Source: VRUE01 sp963819755 (GTDB lineage Bacteria; Actinomycetota; Thermoleophilia; Solirubrobacterales; 70-9). Taken from it: DNA of 64,000 bases. This document shows, in pieces, positions 32,182 to 40,971 of the stretch. The translations under genes were made by a program, and so were the position numbers. The number at the start of each line of letters is the position of its first letter. The first letter of the stretch is position 1. The DNA lies in contig CAWFXB010000002.1 in the NCBI GenBank assembly GCA_963819755.1, positions 496,001 to 560,000 of the forward strand. The letters run 5' to 3'. The notes below the pieces were generated by a model. The model did no database searches. It saw only the letters and a program-made list of their open reading frames with translations, and was not told the DNA's origin.

Positions 32182-33795
32182 TCAAGCCAGATTCGACTTG
32201 CGTGGGTAGACGACCTCGGGGTCGGTGAAGACGTTGATCAAGGTCGGCCGGCCCGACTCGAAGGCGCGCTCCAGCGCGGGTCGCAGCTGCCCGGGATCGC
32301 TGACGACGATCCCGTCGCAGCCCAGCGCTTCGACCATTTTCTCGTAGGGCGTTTCCGGTCGCAGCTCAGCCGCGACCGAGTAGCCGTAGAGGAATTTCAT
32401 CGGGTGATGCTCGAGCGCCCAGATGCCGTTGTTGCCCATCACGCCGACCACTGGAAGGCCGTGACGCGCCAAAGTGTCGAACTCCATGCCCGCGAAGCCG
32501 AAGGCCCCGTCGCCGAGCAGCAGACAGACCTGCCGCTCGGGGTGAGCGAGCTTGGCGCCGATCGCCTGGCCGGGGCCGGCGCCAAGGCAACCGAACGGCC
32601 CCGGGTCCATCCAGCAGCCCGGCTCGAAGGTCTCGATGAAGCGACCCGCGTAGGAGACGAAGTCGCCACCGTCGCCGATCACGATCGCGTCGCGGTCGAG
32701 AACTTCCCCCAGCTCCTTGTAGACGCGGACCGGGTGCAGGGGCGAGCGGCCGTCGTTCAGCTCCTCCCCCTCGGCCGCCCGCTTCTCGGCCTCCACCCCG
32801 CGCAACTGCTCGAGCCAGCCATCGGTGCGCCCCCGCCCAGCAGAGACCGACTCACGAATCGCCGCCAGAGTCACGGCGACGTCGCCGACCAGATCGACCT
32901 CGGGCGTTCGGTTGGCGGTGAGCGCGTTGGGGGCGGCGTCGAGCCGGATCAGCTTCGTCCCCTCGCCGAAGCTGCCGCCGAAGCCAAGTCTGAAATCGAT
33001 CGGCACACCGACGACCAGCGCAACGTCGGCTCCCTTCAGCCCGGCGCCCCGCGCCCGGCTGAAGGCCAGCTCGTGATCGGCGGCGAGACAACCGCGGCCG
33101 AGCCCGTTGAGGAAGACCGGAATGCCGAGAGCCTCGGCAAGCGCGCGCAGCTCGACCTCGCCACGGCCCCAGTAGAGACCGCTGCCGGCCATGATCGCCG
33201 GTCGCTCGGCGCTGCCCAGCAGGGCCGCCGCCTCCTCGACCCCAGCAGCGGGCTGGGTGTCGCCCCCGTCGGGATCCGAGATCTCCTCGTCCGCCTCGCT
33301 GAAGACGATGTCGAGCGGATAGTCGATGAAGGTCGGCCCAAACGGCGGGCTGAGCGCCAGATCGAGCGCCGCTGCCGTCCGCGCCCCAATCGCGCCCGTC
33401 TCCTTGACCGTCTCCGCCGACTTGACCAGCGGTGAGACGAAGGGCAGGTGGTCGATCTCCTGCAGCGAGCCCGAGCCCCAACGCAGCTCCGGCGCCCGCC
33501 CGCCCAGTATGCAGACAGGCGAGCAGTTGGCCTGCGCGCCGGCGATCGCGCTGATGCCGTTGGTCACTCCCGGCCCGGCGGTGAGCGCCGCCACCCCGAC
33601 CCGCCGCGTCGCCTTGGCGAAGCCCTCGGCCGCAAACACCGCCGACTGCTCGTGCCTTACGTCGACGATCTCGATTCCCTCGGCTTTGCAGCCGTCGTAT
33701 ATGGAGAACAGATGCCCGCCGGAGAGGGTGAACAGATGCGTCACGCCCCTCGATTTCAGCGCCTTTGCCACGAGTCGCCCCCCGTGCACGGACAT
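32182..33795 (-). CDS. Thiamine-pyrophosphate-dependent enzyme (acetolactate synthase-like)
   Basis: The 537-residue protein has the three-domain TPP enzyme layout: N-terminal PYR domain with the catalytic Glu in VRHEQSAVFAAEGFAKATRRVGV, a central domain (PAIMAGSGLYWGRGE...), and a C-terminal PP domain with the TPP/Mg motif GDGAFGFAGMEFDTLARHGLPVVGVMGNN. The group includes acetolactate synthase, oxalyl-CoA decarboxylase and benzoylformate decarboxylase; which reaction it performs cannot be told. It lacks an adjacent regulatory subunit, so a role other than branched-chain synthesis is likely. The ATG at 33795 lies 36 bp from the divergent tRNA-Leu gene. Confidence 0.88.
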   Translation of the reverse strand: MSVHGGRLVAKALKSRGVTHLFTLSGGHLFSIYDGCKAEGIEIVDVRHEQSAVFAAEGFAKATRRVGVAALTAGPGVTNGISAIAGAQANCSPVCILGGRAPELRWGSGSLQEIDHLPFVSPLVKSAETVKETGAIGARTAAALDLALSPPFGPTFIDYPLDIVFSEADEEISDPDGGDTQPAAGVEEAAALLGSAERPAIMAGSGLYWGRGEVELRALAEALGIPVFLNGLGRGCLAADHELAFSRARGAGLKGADVALVVGVPIDFRLGFGGSFGEGTKLIRLDAAPNALTANRTPEVDLVGDVAVTLAAIRESVSAGRGRTDGWLEQLRGVEAEKRAAEGEELNDGRSPLHPVRVYKELGEVLDRDAIVIGDGGDFVSYAGRFIETFEPGCWMDPGPFGCLGAGPGQAIGAKLAHPERQVCLLLGDGAFGFAGMEFDTLARHGLPVVGVMGNNGIWALEHHPMKFLYGYSVAAELRPETPYEKMVEALGCDGIVVSDPGQLRPALERAFESGRPTLINVFTDPEVVYPRKSNLA

Positions 33796-33830
33796 TCAGT
33801 GAGCCTATCGACGGGGGTACCATCGCTGAC

Positions 33831-33916
33831 GCCCGGGTGGCGAAACTGGCAAAAGCGGCGCACTTAAAATGCGCTGCCCCTTTTGGGGCTTGCGGGTTCG
33901 AGTCCCGCCCCGGGCA
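33831..33916 (+). tRNA. tRNA-Leu (anticodon TAA)
   Basis: The 86-nt gene has acceptor GCCCGGG/CCCGGGC with discriminator A, anticodon stem GCGCA/TGCGC around loop CTTAAAA (anticodon TAA), a long variable arm (GCCCC-TTTT-GGGGC) and T-arm GCGGG-TTCGAGT-CCCGC. The long variable arm and anticodon identify it as tRNA-Leu. No CCA is encoded. Confidence 0.95.
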
Positions 33917-33985
33917 CTCTGTGACGCCTCGCGACATCGGAGATAGATGCGGCTCGCACGCCAGTCCGCCCCGATTTAGTTAAGA

Positions 33986-35545
33986 ATGGCACCGCTCATG
34001 CGGTTGCGTTTACTCCGTCTGACGGCGCTCGTGGTAGGGATCGTGGCCCTCGGTTCGGCGGTCGCTGCGATCGGCTTGGCCGCCGGTGCGCCACCCGCCC
34101 CCCCAGAGCCCTTCGCAGAATCGACGCCGCGCCTCGAGCCGGCGCCGTGCCCGAAGACGCCGCACTCGATCGAAGCGCTGAAGAAGGCCCGCTGCGGCTA
34201 CCTGGTCGTGCCGGAAAACCGCGCTCACCCGAACGGGCGGACGATCCGCAACGCGGTGGCGATCCTGCCGGCGGTGTCGAAGCACCCGAAGCCCGACCCG
34301 GTGGTCTTCATGACCGGCGGGCCGGGGGCGGCGGCGATCCTCGACATCCCGTTCCTGGTCGACGCCGGGATCAACCGCAACCGCGAGCTGATCGTGATGG
34401 CGCAGAGGGGGACGCTCTACGACAAGCCCGACCTCTACTGCCCGGAGCTCGACCGCTTCTACGCGCGCCAGGTGAGCATGGTCTTCGACGCGCCCTCGAC
34501 CGGAGCCAAGCAGGCCGCCGCCGCGCGCGCCTGCCACGACCGCCTGGTCAAGCGGGGCACCGAACCGTCCGCCTACAACACGACCGAAAACACCGCCGAC
34601 TTCGCCGAACTGCGTCAGGCCCTCGGAGTCAAGGAATGGAATGTCTACGGCTACTCATACGGCAGCGACCTGGCGCTCTCGTTCATGCGCGATCACCCGG
34701 AAGGGATCCGCACGGTCACCATCGACTCGGTGGTCCCGCCGAACATCGTCAGCCTGCCCTGGACTTGGAGCAGCGCCCGCGAGGGCATCACGACGATCTT
34801 CAAGGCCTGCGAAGCGCAACCGAGCTGCGACCGGCACTACCCGCACCTGCTGCCGACCTTCATCCACGAGGTCCGCCGGCTCGAGGCTCATCCGCTGGTC
34901 CGCCGGGTCGGCCCGCCGCATGGCGGCCCGCCGGTCAAGGTGGTGCTCGACGGCGGCACCCTCGTCAACATGCTGGTCGGCAACGTGCCCCGCTGGCCCG
35001 AAGTCCCGGCGTCGATCACCGAGCTCGCCGAAGGCGACCCGCACCGCTTCCTCGAGGCGCGCGCCGCGGGCGCCGTCGTCCCCGAGAACCCAGAGCAGGC
35101 GCTCGGCATGACCGAGAGTTTCATCTGCCAGGAGTGGGAGCCATACGGGGGCCCGGCCGCGATCCTCCGCGCCGGCCGCCGCGTCTTCCCCAGCTTCCCG
35201 GCGTCGGTCCTGGTCAACGCTCCGCAGCTCCCTTTCCTGAAGGAGCTCTGCCGCGAATGGAAGGTGCCGAAGGCACCCGCTTCCCAGCGAGTCCGGGTCC
35301 ACAGCGACATCCCGACGCTGGTCGTCTCCGGCGCCGTCGACTCCAAAACGGGTTCCAAGTGGGGCCGCTACGCGGCACGGTCGCTCACTCGGTCCACCTA
35401 CGTGCGGATCGATGACATCGCGCATTGGGTGATCGTCCAGTCGCCCTGCGCCCAGCGGATCTTCCAGTCCTTCCTCGTCCGGCCGACCGGCCCGCAGACG
35501 GCCTGCGCCGCCAAGGCCCAGGCGTCCTTCCCGATTGAAAGGTGA
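33986..35545 (+). CDS. Secreted alpha/beta hydrolase (tripeptidyl aminopeptidase-like), paralogue 1
   Basis: The 519-residue protein has a signal peptide (about 1-33: LTALVVGIVALGSAVAAIGLAAGA), then the alpha/beta-hydrolase fold of the SCO-type tripeptidyl aminopeptidase/proline iminopeptidase group: oxyanion GGPG at 111-114, nucleophile Ser224 in GYSYGS, and a C-terminal TAP-like segment with IPTLVVSGAVDSKT (Asp) and DIAHWV (His). Several paired cysteines fit an extracytoplasmic enzyme. It is followed directly by a paralogue. Substrates are probably peptides or esters; not known here. Confidence 0.85.
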   Translation: MAPLMRLRLLRLTALVVGIVALGSAVAAIGLAAGAPPAPPEPFAESTPRLEPAPCPKTPHSIEALKKARCGYLVVPENRAHPNGRTIRNAVAILPAVSKHPKPDPVVFMTGGPGAAAILDIPFLVDAGINRNRELIVMAQRGTLYDKPDLYCPELDRFYARQVSMVFDAPSTGAKQAAAARACHDRLVKRGTEPSAYNTTENTADFAELRQALGVKEWNVYGYSYGSDLALSFMRDHPEGIRTVTIDSVVPPNIVSLPWTWSSAREGITTIFKACEAQPSCDRHYPHLLPTFIHEVRRLEAHPLVRRVGPPHGGPPVKVVLDGGTLVNMLVGNVPRWPEVPASITELAEGDPHRFLEARAAGAVVPENPEQALGMTESFICQEWEPYGGPAAILRAGRRVFPSFPASVLVNAPQLPFLKELCREWKVPKAPASQRVRVHSDIPTLVVSGAVDSKTGSKWGRYAARSLTRSTYVRIDDIAHWVIVQSPCAQRIFQSFLVRPTGPQTACAAKAQASFPIER

Positions 35546-35549
35546 GTCG

Positions 35550-37172
35550 ATGACCCGCATGAACCGAACGCCGTCGAAGGCCGCGAAGCACCGTTCCCGC
35601 GTCGCGCTCCTCGGCGCTGCGGCGCTGCTGCTCCTGGCTGTCGTCCTCGTCTCCGGCGCGGCTGCGGCGAACCCTCTCGCCACCGGCGCCGTCGCCGAAA
35701 CGCCCGCCACCTCGACCGCCCTCGCATCCAACTTCGTCCCCGGTCCCTGCCCGAAGCCCCCCAGCCCGATCCCGGAGCTGAAGACCGCGCGCTGCGGCAA
35801 GCTCTTCGTCCCCGAAGACCGCGCCCACCCGAACGGGAAGACGATCAGCCTCTCGGTCGCGGTCATCCCGGCCAAGGCGGCGACCCCCAAGCCGGACCCG
35901 ATCGTCTGGCTTGCCGGCGGCCCCGGCGACGACGCGATCACCGAGATCCCCTGGGCGATCGCCGGCGGCCTCAACCGCAACCGCGACGTGATCTTCATGT
36001 CGCAGCGCGGCACCTACTCGGCGAGGCCGAAACTGACCTGCCCGGTGGTCGACCGTTGGGCGGAGAAGACGCTGAACTTGCCCTACGACGCACCCGCTAC
36101 CGGCCACGCCTACGTCGCCGCGACGAAGAAGTGCCGCGCCCAGCTGCTCAAGAAAGGCGTTGACCTCAGCGCCTACAACTCGCTGGAAAGCTCGAATGAT
36201 CTCGACGAGCTCCGCCGGGCCCTCGGAGTCAAGGAATGGAACGTCTACGGGATCTCCTACGGCACCGACCTGGCGCTCAACTACATGCGCATGCACCCGC
36301 AGGGCATCCGCTCGGTCGGCATCGACGGGATCTTTCCGCCGCCGCTGGCGGGTGGTGTCGCCGCCGAGACCAGCGCTGGGGAGGGAATCAACGCGGTCTC
36401 CAAAGCCTGCTCCGAAGACGCCAGGTGCCACCGCCGCTACGGCGACATCGGCGCCACCTGGCGCAGGCTCGTTCGCAAGTACCAGGCTGCGCCGCGTACC
36501 GTGCGGGTACCGGTCCAGGGCGTGAAGGGCAAGGTGGCGGTGAAGATCAGCGGCGGCATGCTGCTGCAGTGGACGGTCTCGCCGGGCACCCACTTGGCGG
36601 GCAAAGTGCCCGCCGACGTCGACGCGCTCGCCCACGGCAACCCGGTGCCCATCGCCTCGAGCTGGGCGGCCCCGAAGCTGAACCCGGCCGGCATCGGCGT
36701 GCTCAGCAACGGGCTCTTCTACGGCGTGTCCTGCGGCGAGTGGGTGCCCTACGAGAGTGAGGCGAGCGTGATCGCGGCGGCCCGCCGCGCCTTCCCGACG
36801 CTCCCCCGATCGATCTGGAAAAACGCGCCGAACCTGCCGTTCATGCGCCAGAACTGCGCCGCCTGGAAAGTCCCGAAGGTGCCGGCCGAAGTGCGGGACG
36901 TCACCCACAGTCGGATCCCCACTTTGGTCATTTCGGCGCAGTACGACGGGCAGACGGCAGCCTCCTTCGGGCCGCTGGTCGCCCGCACCCTGCCCAACTC
37001 GACGGTCGTCACGATCCCCAACGTCGCCCATGTCGCCTTTGCGAGCCCTTCGCCGCAAGCCAACGCGTGCGCGCAGCGAATCGCCCGCTCCTTCTTCGAC
37101 GTCCTGGGCGAAGCCGAAACCGGCTGCATCGCCAAGGTGCCGCCAACGGAATTCGAGATCGCGAAGCGGTGA
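35550..37172 (+). CDS. Secreted alpha/beta hydrolase (tripeptidyl aminopeptidase-like), paralogue 2
   Basis: ATG at 35550, 4 bp after the stop of paralogue 1 and preceded by AAAGGTGAG, gives 540 residues. Signal peptide about 18-40, oxyanion GGPG at 123-126, nucleophile Ser236 in GISYGT, acid in ISAQYDGQT and His in PNVAHVAF. The two share blocks such as LGVKEWNVYG and NRNR, so they arose by tandem duplication, but differ in the lid region and charge, suggesting different substrates. They are probably co-transcribed. Confidence 0.85.
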   Translation: MTRMNRTPSKAAKHRSRVALLGAAALLLLAVVLVSGAAAANPLATGAVAETPATSTALASNFVPGPCPKPPSPIPELKTARCGKLFVPEDRAHPNGKTISLSVAVIPAKAATPKPDPIVWLAGGPGDDAITEIPWAIAGGLNRNRDVIFMSQRGTYSARPKLTCPVVDRWAEKTLNLPYDAPATGHAYVAATKKCRAQLLKKGVDLSAYNSLESSNDLDELRRALGVKEWNVYGISYGTDLALNYMRMHPQGIRSVGIDGIFPPPLAGGVAAETSAGEGINAVSKACSEDARCHRRYGDIGATWRRLVRKYQAAPRTVRVPVQGVKGKVAVKISGGMLLQWTVSPGTHLAGKVPADVDALAHGNPVPIASSWAAPKLNPAGIGVLSNGLFYGVSCGEWVPYESEASVIAAARRAFPTLPRSIWKNAPNLPFMRQNCAAWKVPKVPAEVRDVTHSRIPTLVISAQYDGQTAASFGPLVARTLPNSTVVTIPNVAHVAFASPSPQANACAQRIARSFFDVLGEAETGCIAKVPPTEFEIAKR

Positions 37173-37315
37173 GTGCGACTGCCGAGCGCGATGGGCTCGT
37201 CGATGGTGTCTAAAACGCCGATAAAGATTTGTACGGACCGCAACTATCTCGTTGCTACGGTGTCCCTATTGACGAAGACAGTCCCATTCGCAACGCCTTC
37301 CCTGGAGAGTGAAAC

Positions 37316-38854
37316 TTGGAGGCATCGGCTCTAACCCACGCCAGTCAGCGCGGACTTCTGGCCCGCCGCTCCCCTCTGCTCAAGCTGCAGGGGGACGCGA
37401 AGCTGATCGCGATGGCCCGCAGCGGCAACACCGGGGCCTTTGAGACGATCGTCGATCGCTACCAGGGTCGCCTGCTGGGCTTCTGCCGGCAGATGCTCGG
37501 CTCCACCGAGGACGCCGAAGACGTGCTTCAGGAGGTCTTCGTCAACGCCTACCGGGCGATGCTCGCCGACGAGCGCGAGATCAACCTGCGCCCGTGGCTC
37601 TACCGGATCGCCCGCAACCGCAGCCTCAACCACCTGCGCAAGCCGACCGCGGACGCACAGGAATCGATGGACATGGTGCCCGTCGTCGAGGCCGCCACGA
37701 CCGCCGAGAAGGTCAGCAACCGCGAGGAGTTCCGCCAGCTGCTCAACGACGTCGGCAAGCTGCCCGAGACGCAGCGATCAGCGCTTTTGCTGCGCGAGAT
37801 GGATGCGATGTCCTACGAGGAAATCGCCGCCGCGATGGAGACCAGCGTGCCCTCGGTCAAGTCTTTGCTGGTGCGGGCGCGGATCTCCCTCGCCGAGGCG
37901 AGCCAGGCCCGCCAGCTGACCTGCGGCGAGGTACGGCTGGAGCTGGCCGAGGCTTCCGAGGGCCTGCGCAAGGTCTCGGGCCCGGTGCGGCGCCACGTGC
38001 GTGACTGCGACGAATGCTCCGACTTCCGCTCCCAGGTCCGCTCCAACGAGAAGGTGATGGCGGCGCTGTTCCCCGTCGGGGCACTGGTGGCGTTCAAGAG
38101 CCTCATCCTCTCCAAGCTCGGCCTTGGCGGCGCCTCCGGTGGAGCGTCTGCCGGAGCTGCCGGCACCGGAGCTGGTGCCGGCGCCGCCGCGACCAGCGCG
38201 AGCGCGGTCAGCAGCGTCGGCGCAGCGCTCAGTGGTAGCGGTGCGGCCGGCGGGCTCGGGGCAGTCGGAGGCGCGATCGGCACCAAGGCCGTCGCCGGCG
38301 TCGTCACCGCCGCGGTCCTCACCGCCGGCGCGGTCGAGGTCAACCAGAACGTCAACACGACTCCCCTGCCCAAGAGCAGCGCGCCCGCCAAGGTCTCTGC
38401 GATGCACCACAGCCCGCTCTCGCTGTCCCAACGCCAGGTAGCGGCGCCTCAACCCAAACCGCAGCCGGCCAAGGAGACCGTGGCTCCAGCCCCGGAGCCC
38501 ACCGCGGTTCCCGCCGACCCCGCGCCGAGCGCCACCGAAACCTCACCCAGCCCGGATGCTGCCGATCAGTCGAACACGATCGAAGTCGCCGGCGAAACGA
38601 TCGTCCCGGCGAAAACTGCTGTGCCGAACGTGACCGGAGCGAAATCGCCGACCAGCACCGCCGGCGCGCCCAGCGGAGGGGAAACCGTCGTCGTCACCGT
38701 GGGTGGCTCGACCCCGCCGCCGACCCCGCCGGCTGAAAGCTCGCCGGCCGCGGAAAGCCCGCCGGCAGAATCGGCTCCTCCCAGCGAACCACCGGCTAGC
38801 GAACCGCCGGCCGAATCGCCCCCGCCGTCGGGCAGCAGCGTCGAAGCCGGCTGA
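37316..38854 (+). CDS. ECF sigma factor fused to zinc-finger, membrane span and Pro-rich extracytoplasmic tail
   Basis: TTG at 37316 (with GGAGAG nearby) gives 512 residues. Residues 25-100 are sigma region 2 (FETIVDRYQGRLLGFCRQMLG..EDAEDVLQEVFVNAYR), residues about 140-190 are region 4 (LPETQRSALLLREMDAMSYEEIAAAMETSVPSVKSLLVRAR). Next comes an anti-sigma-like zinc site (RRHVRDCDECSDF), then an Ala/Gly-rich segment with one or two membrane spans (GTKAVAGVVTAAVLTAGAVEV) and a 150-residue Pro/Ser/Glu-rich tail outside. Sigma and its likely membrane anti-sigma are in one chain, so release probably needs proteolysis. The tail resembles cell-wall-spanning linkers. Confidence 0.85.
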   Translation: MEASALTHASQRGLLARRSPLLKLQGDAKLIAMARSGNTGAFETIVDRYQGRLLGFCRQMLGSTEDAEDVLQEVFVNAYRAMLADEREINLRPWLYRIARNRSLNHLRKPTADAQESMDMVPVVEAATTAEKVSNREEFRQLLNDVGKLPETQRSALLLREMDAMSYEEIAAAMETSVPSVKSLLVRARISLAEASQARQLTCGEVRLELAEASEGLRKVSGPVRRHVRDCDECSDFRSQVRSNEKVMAALFPVGALVAFKSLILSKLGLGGASGGASAGAAGTGAGAGAAATSASAVSSVGAALSGSGAAGGLGAVGGAIGTKAVAGVVTAAVLTAGAVEVNQNVNTTPLPKSSAPAKVSAMHHSPLSLSQRQVAAPQPKPQPAKETVAPAPEPTAVPADPAPSATETSPSPDAADQSNTIEVAGETIVPAKTAVPNVTGAKSPTSTAGAPSGGETVVVTVGGSTPPPTPPAESSPAAESPPAESAPPSEPPASEPPAESPPPSGSSVEAG

Positions 38855-38864
38855 CGCTTAACGC

Positions 38865-39785
38865 TTAGAGGCCGATCACTTTCAGCCGGCGCATCAGGCA
38901 TTTCGCCGCGAACGCCCGGGTGTCCGCGATCGAGAAGCCGAACAGTTCGTAGTCCTCGTCGTCCGGTGCCCACGGCGGCGATAGAACGCCCTGGGCGGCC
39001 GGCAACGACTCCTCCAGCGTGCGCTGGATCGCCTGCTTGTAGCGGTCGTCCTCATGAGCCTTCTCGCGCAGGAAGACCGAGCCGAAGGCAACGTGGCGGT
39101 GCTCGTCGCGGGCGACGTTTTGGAAGCCCTCGACGAAGCCCGGCAGCGTCTCTTCGCGTTCGTTGAAATCCATGATGAAGTGCTGCCCGGTGAGTGCCAG
39201 CATCCCCTCGATCACCATGTGGTAGAGGGTGATCGCCTCGACCAGCGCCTCGGTGTCCTCGGGCTCAGCAGAGAGCCGGTCGGTGCGCTTCTTCAGCATC
39301 TCGTCGAAGAGCACGCCGAAGTTGTCGTTGAGGTGCTCTGAGGTCTGCGCGAGCATCTCGCTGAGGCCGTCCGCGTCGAGCACGCCGACCTCGCGGTAGA
39401 AGCGCTCGAAGAAACGCACGTGACGGGCCTCGTCGGCGATCTGCGTGCAGAGAAAGATTTTCTGGTCCTCGGTCGGCGCGGCGCGCATGATCGGGCCGAG
39501 CTCCTCGGCGACCTTCTGCTCGCCGATGAAGAAGGACGACAGCCCGTACATCCGCTGGAAGCGCTCTTCCTCCGGGAACCCGGCCCAGTCTTCTCTGTCC
39601 TGGCTGAAATCGAGCTCCTGGGTCTGCCACTGCTGGCGCTCCCAGAGCGAATACAGCTCCTCGTAGGTGAGCAGCTTGATGTCGGCGGTGCGGTCGGCGG
39701 CCTCGTTGAGCGCCGGATCGGCGGTCGCCTGGAAGTCGGCTCGATCGGTCCGCGACTGGGTTCCGGTTGCCTCTTTGGCCTCCAT
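38865..39785 (-). CDS. Ribonucleotide reductase R2-like ferritin (R2 or R2lox type)
   Basis: The 306-residue protein has the di-metal ligands of R2-like ferritins: Glu in GEQKVAEELGP, ExxH in IADEARHVRFFERF, Glu in YHMVIEGMLAL and ExxH in VARDEHRHVAFG. The length (about 300) and lack of an adjacent large subunit gene suggest R2-like ligand-binding oxidase or a stand-alone oxidase rather than class I RNR R2, though annotation as RNR beta is common. It is convergent with the sigma-factor gene (10 bp gap). The start ATG 39785 has GAGGAGAGA upstream, inside a hairpin region. Confidence 0.8.
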   Translation of the reverse strand: MEAKEATGTQSRTDRADFQATADPALNEAADRTADIKLLTYEELYSLWERQQWQTQELDFSQDREDWAGFPEEERFQRMYGLSSFFIGEQKVAEELGPIMRAAPTEDQKIFLCTQIADEARHVRFFERFYREVGVLDADGLSEMLAQTSEHLNDNFGVLFDEMLKKRTDRLSAEPEDTEALVEAITLYHMVIEGMLALTGQHFIMDFNEREETLPGFVEGFQNVARDEHRHVAFGSVFLREKAHEDDRYKQAIQRTLEESLPAAQGVLSPPWAPDDEDYELFGFSIADTRAFAAKCLMRRLKVIGL

Positions 39786-39793
39786 CGTCTCTC

Positions 39794-39822
39794 CTCGGCT
39801 CGGCTGCGGCGGTCGAGCCGAG
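39794..39822 (-). promoter_or_regulatory. Perfect 9-bp inverted repeat next to the R2-like gene's ribosome-binding site
   Basis: CTCGGCTCG (39794-39802) and CGAGCCGAG (39814-39822) are perfect inverted arms around an 11-nt loop. On the minus strand the 3' arm runs directly into the GAGGAGAG ribosome-binding site, so it may act as an operator or as an RNA hairpin affecting translation. Confidence 0.45.
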
Positions 39823-39900
39823 ACTAGCGCAGAACTGGCCAGTCAGCCAATCTTTGCGGTCGACCTTTGAGTCGCCTGGCGGTTCAAAGCTCGACCGCGC

Positions 39901-40614
39901 TCAAACCGTATGGGTCTCCCCCGGCTTCAGCAGGACGACCTGCGACGAGGTCTTCGACTCGACGTCGGCCTTGAAAGCGTCGCTATCGGTCGCGATCGCC
40001 GGGAAGGTGTCGTAGTGCATCGGGATCACCGTGCCCGCGCCGGCGAATTCGGCCGCGGTGACCGCGTCGTGGCGGTCCATCGTGTAGTGACCGCCGATCG
40101 GCAGCAGCGCCACGTCGATGTCGCGGCGCGCGGCGATCAGCTTCATGTCGCTGAACAGGCAGGTGTCGCCGGCGTGGTAGACGGTCGTCCCACCGAGCTC
40201 GATCACGAGGCCGGCTGCCGGACCGATCGCGATCCCGTGCTCGGCGCTGAAGGGGGACTCTGCGGAGCCCGGAATCGTGTTCGTGTGCCAGGCGGGGACG
40301 AGGGAGATGTAGCCCCAGTCGAACTCGACCGTGCCGCCGAAGTTGGGGTCGCTGACCCCCTCGATGCCCTGCCCTTCGAGCCACTTGGCGAGCTCGACGA
40401 TCGCGACGCAGTGGGCGCCGGTCCGCTTGGCGACCGGCACCGCATCGGCGATGTGGTCGGCGTGACCATGGCTGATCGCGATGTGGGTCGGCTCGACTTC
40501 CTCCGCGGTATGGACCGCGGCCGGGTTGTTGGGCTTGAGGAACGGATCGACCAGAACGGTCGTGTCCCCCTCGCTCAGCTCGAAGCACGACTGGCCGTGG
40601 AACTTGATCTCCAT
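39901..40614 (-). CDS. Metal-dependent hydrolase, UPF0173 (metallo-beta-lactamase fold)
   Basis: The 237-residue protein begins MEIKFHGQSCFELSEGDTTVLVDPF and has the MBL metal motif ISHGHADHI near residues 48-56, VPAWH, YHAGDT and a final MHYDTFPAI, the UPF0173 pattern. Enzymes of this group hydrolyse esters or lactones with two metal ions; the physiological substrate is unknown. It is 2 bp from the next small gene downstream on the same strand, probably one operon with 40961 and 41742. Confidence 0.88.
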   Translation of the reverse strand: MEIKFHGQSCFELSEGDTTVLVDPFLKPNNPAAVHTAEEVEPTHIAISHGHADHIADAVPVAKRTGAHCVAIVELAKWLEGQGIEGVSDPNFGGTVEFDWGYISLVPAWHTNTIPGSAESPFSAEHGIAIGPAAGLVIELGGTTVYHAGDTCLFSDMKLIAARRDIDVALLPIGGHYTMDRHDAVTAAEFAGAGTVIPMHYDTFPAIATDSDAFKADVESKTSSQVVLLKPGETHTV

Positions 40615-40616
40615 CT

Positions 40617-40961
40617 TCAGCTCTCTCCTTCGGTCTCCGGGGCATCGCCCGCGCTCATCTCTTCTTTCAGTGCCCAGCCGACGGCAACTCCAACCATCAT
40701 CCCCATCCTCGCCTCCTCGGCCAGCAGCGTCCGCACCGCAGCGATCCGCTCCTCCGGGTCGGGGACGGTGGCCGCCTTCAAGGACTCGCTCTCGTGCGAC
40801 TCGCCGAACCAGCCGCCCTCGGCGAGGGCGGCGCCCAGCACCCGCTGCAGCTTCGGCGCGGCGCGGGCGACGATCAGCTCGGCCTCGGCGAAACGGTCCG
40901 CCTCGGCCAGGCGCTCGATCGCGGCTTCGAGTCGCTCGGCATCGACATCGTCGGGGGCCAT
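40617..40961 (-). CDS. Hypothetical helical protein
   Basis: ATG at 40961 gives 114 residues: MAPDDVDAERLEAAIERLAEADRFAEAELIVARAAPKLQRVLGAALAEGGWF, then a variable segment and ERIAAVRTLLAEEARMGMMVGVAVGWALKEEM. It is almost all helix and lacks a membrane span. No family recognised. It sits between the rhomboid-like gene and the UPF0173 gene, 10 bp and 2 bp away, so it is part of that operon. Confidence 0.65.
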   Translation of the reverse strand: MAPDDVDAERLEAAIERLAEADRFAEAELIVARAAPKLQRVLGAALAEGGWFGESHESESLKAATVPDPEERIAAVRTLLAEEARMGMMVGVAVGWALKEEMSAGDAPETEGES

Positions 40962-40971
40962 GCCGGTGAGC

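Noticed and set aside
35385..37058. 557-codon minus-strand open frame opposite the second hydrolase
   Set aside because: It mirrors the hydrolase gene and has no domain motif.
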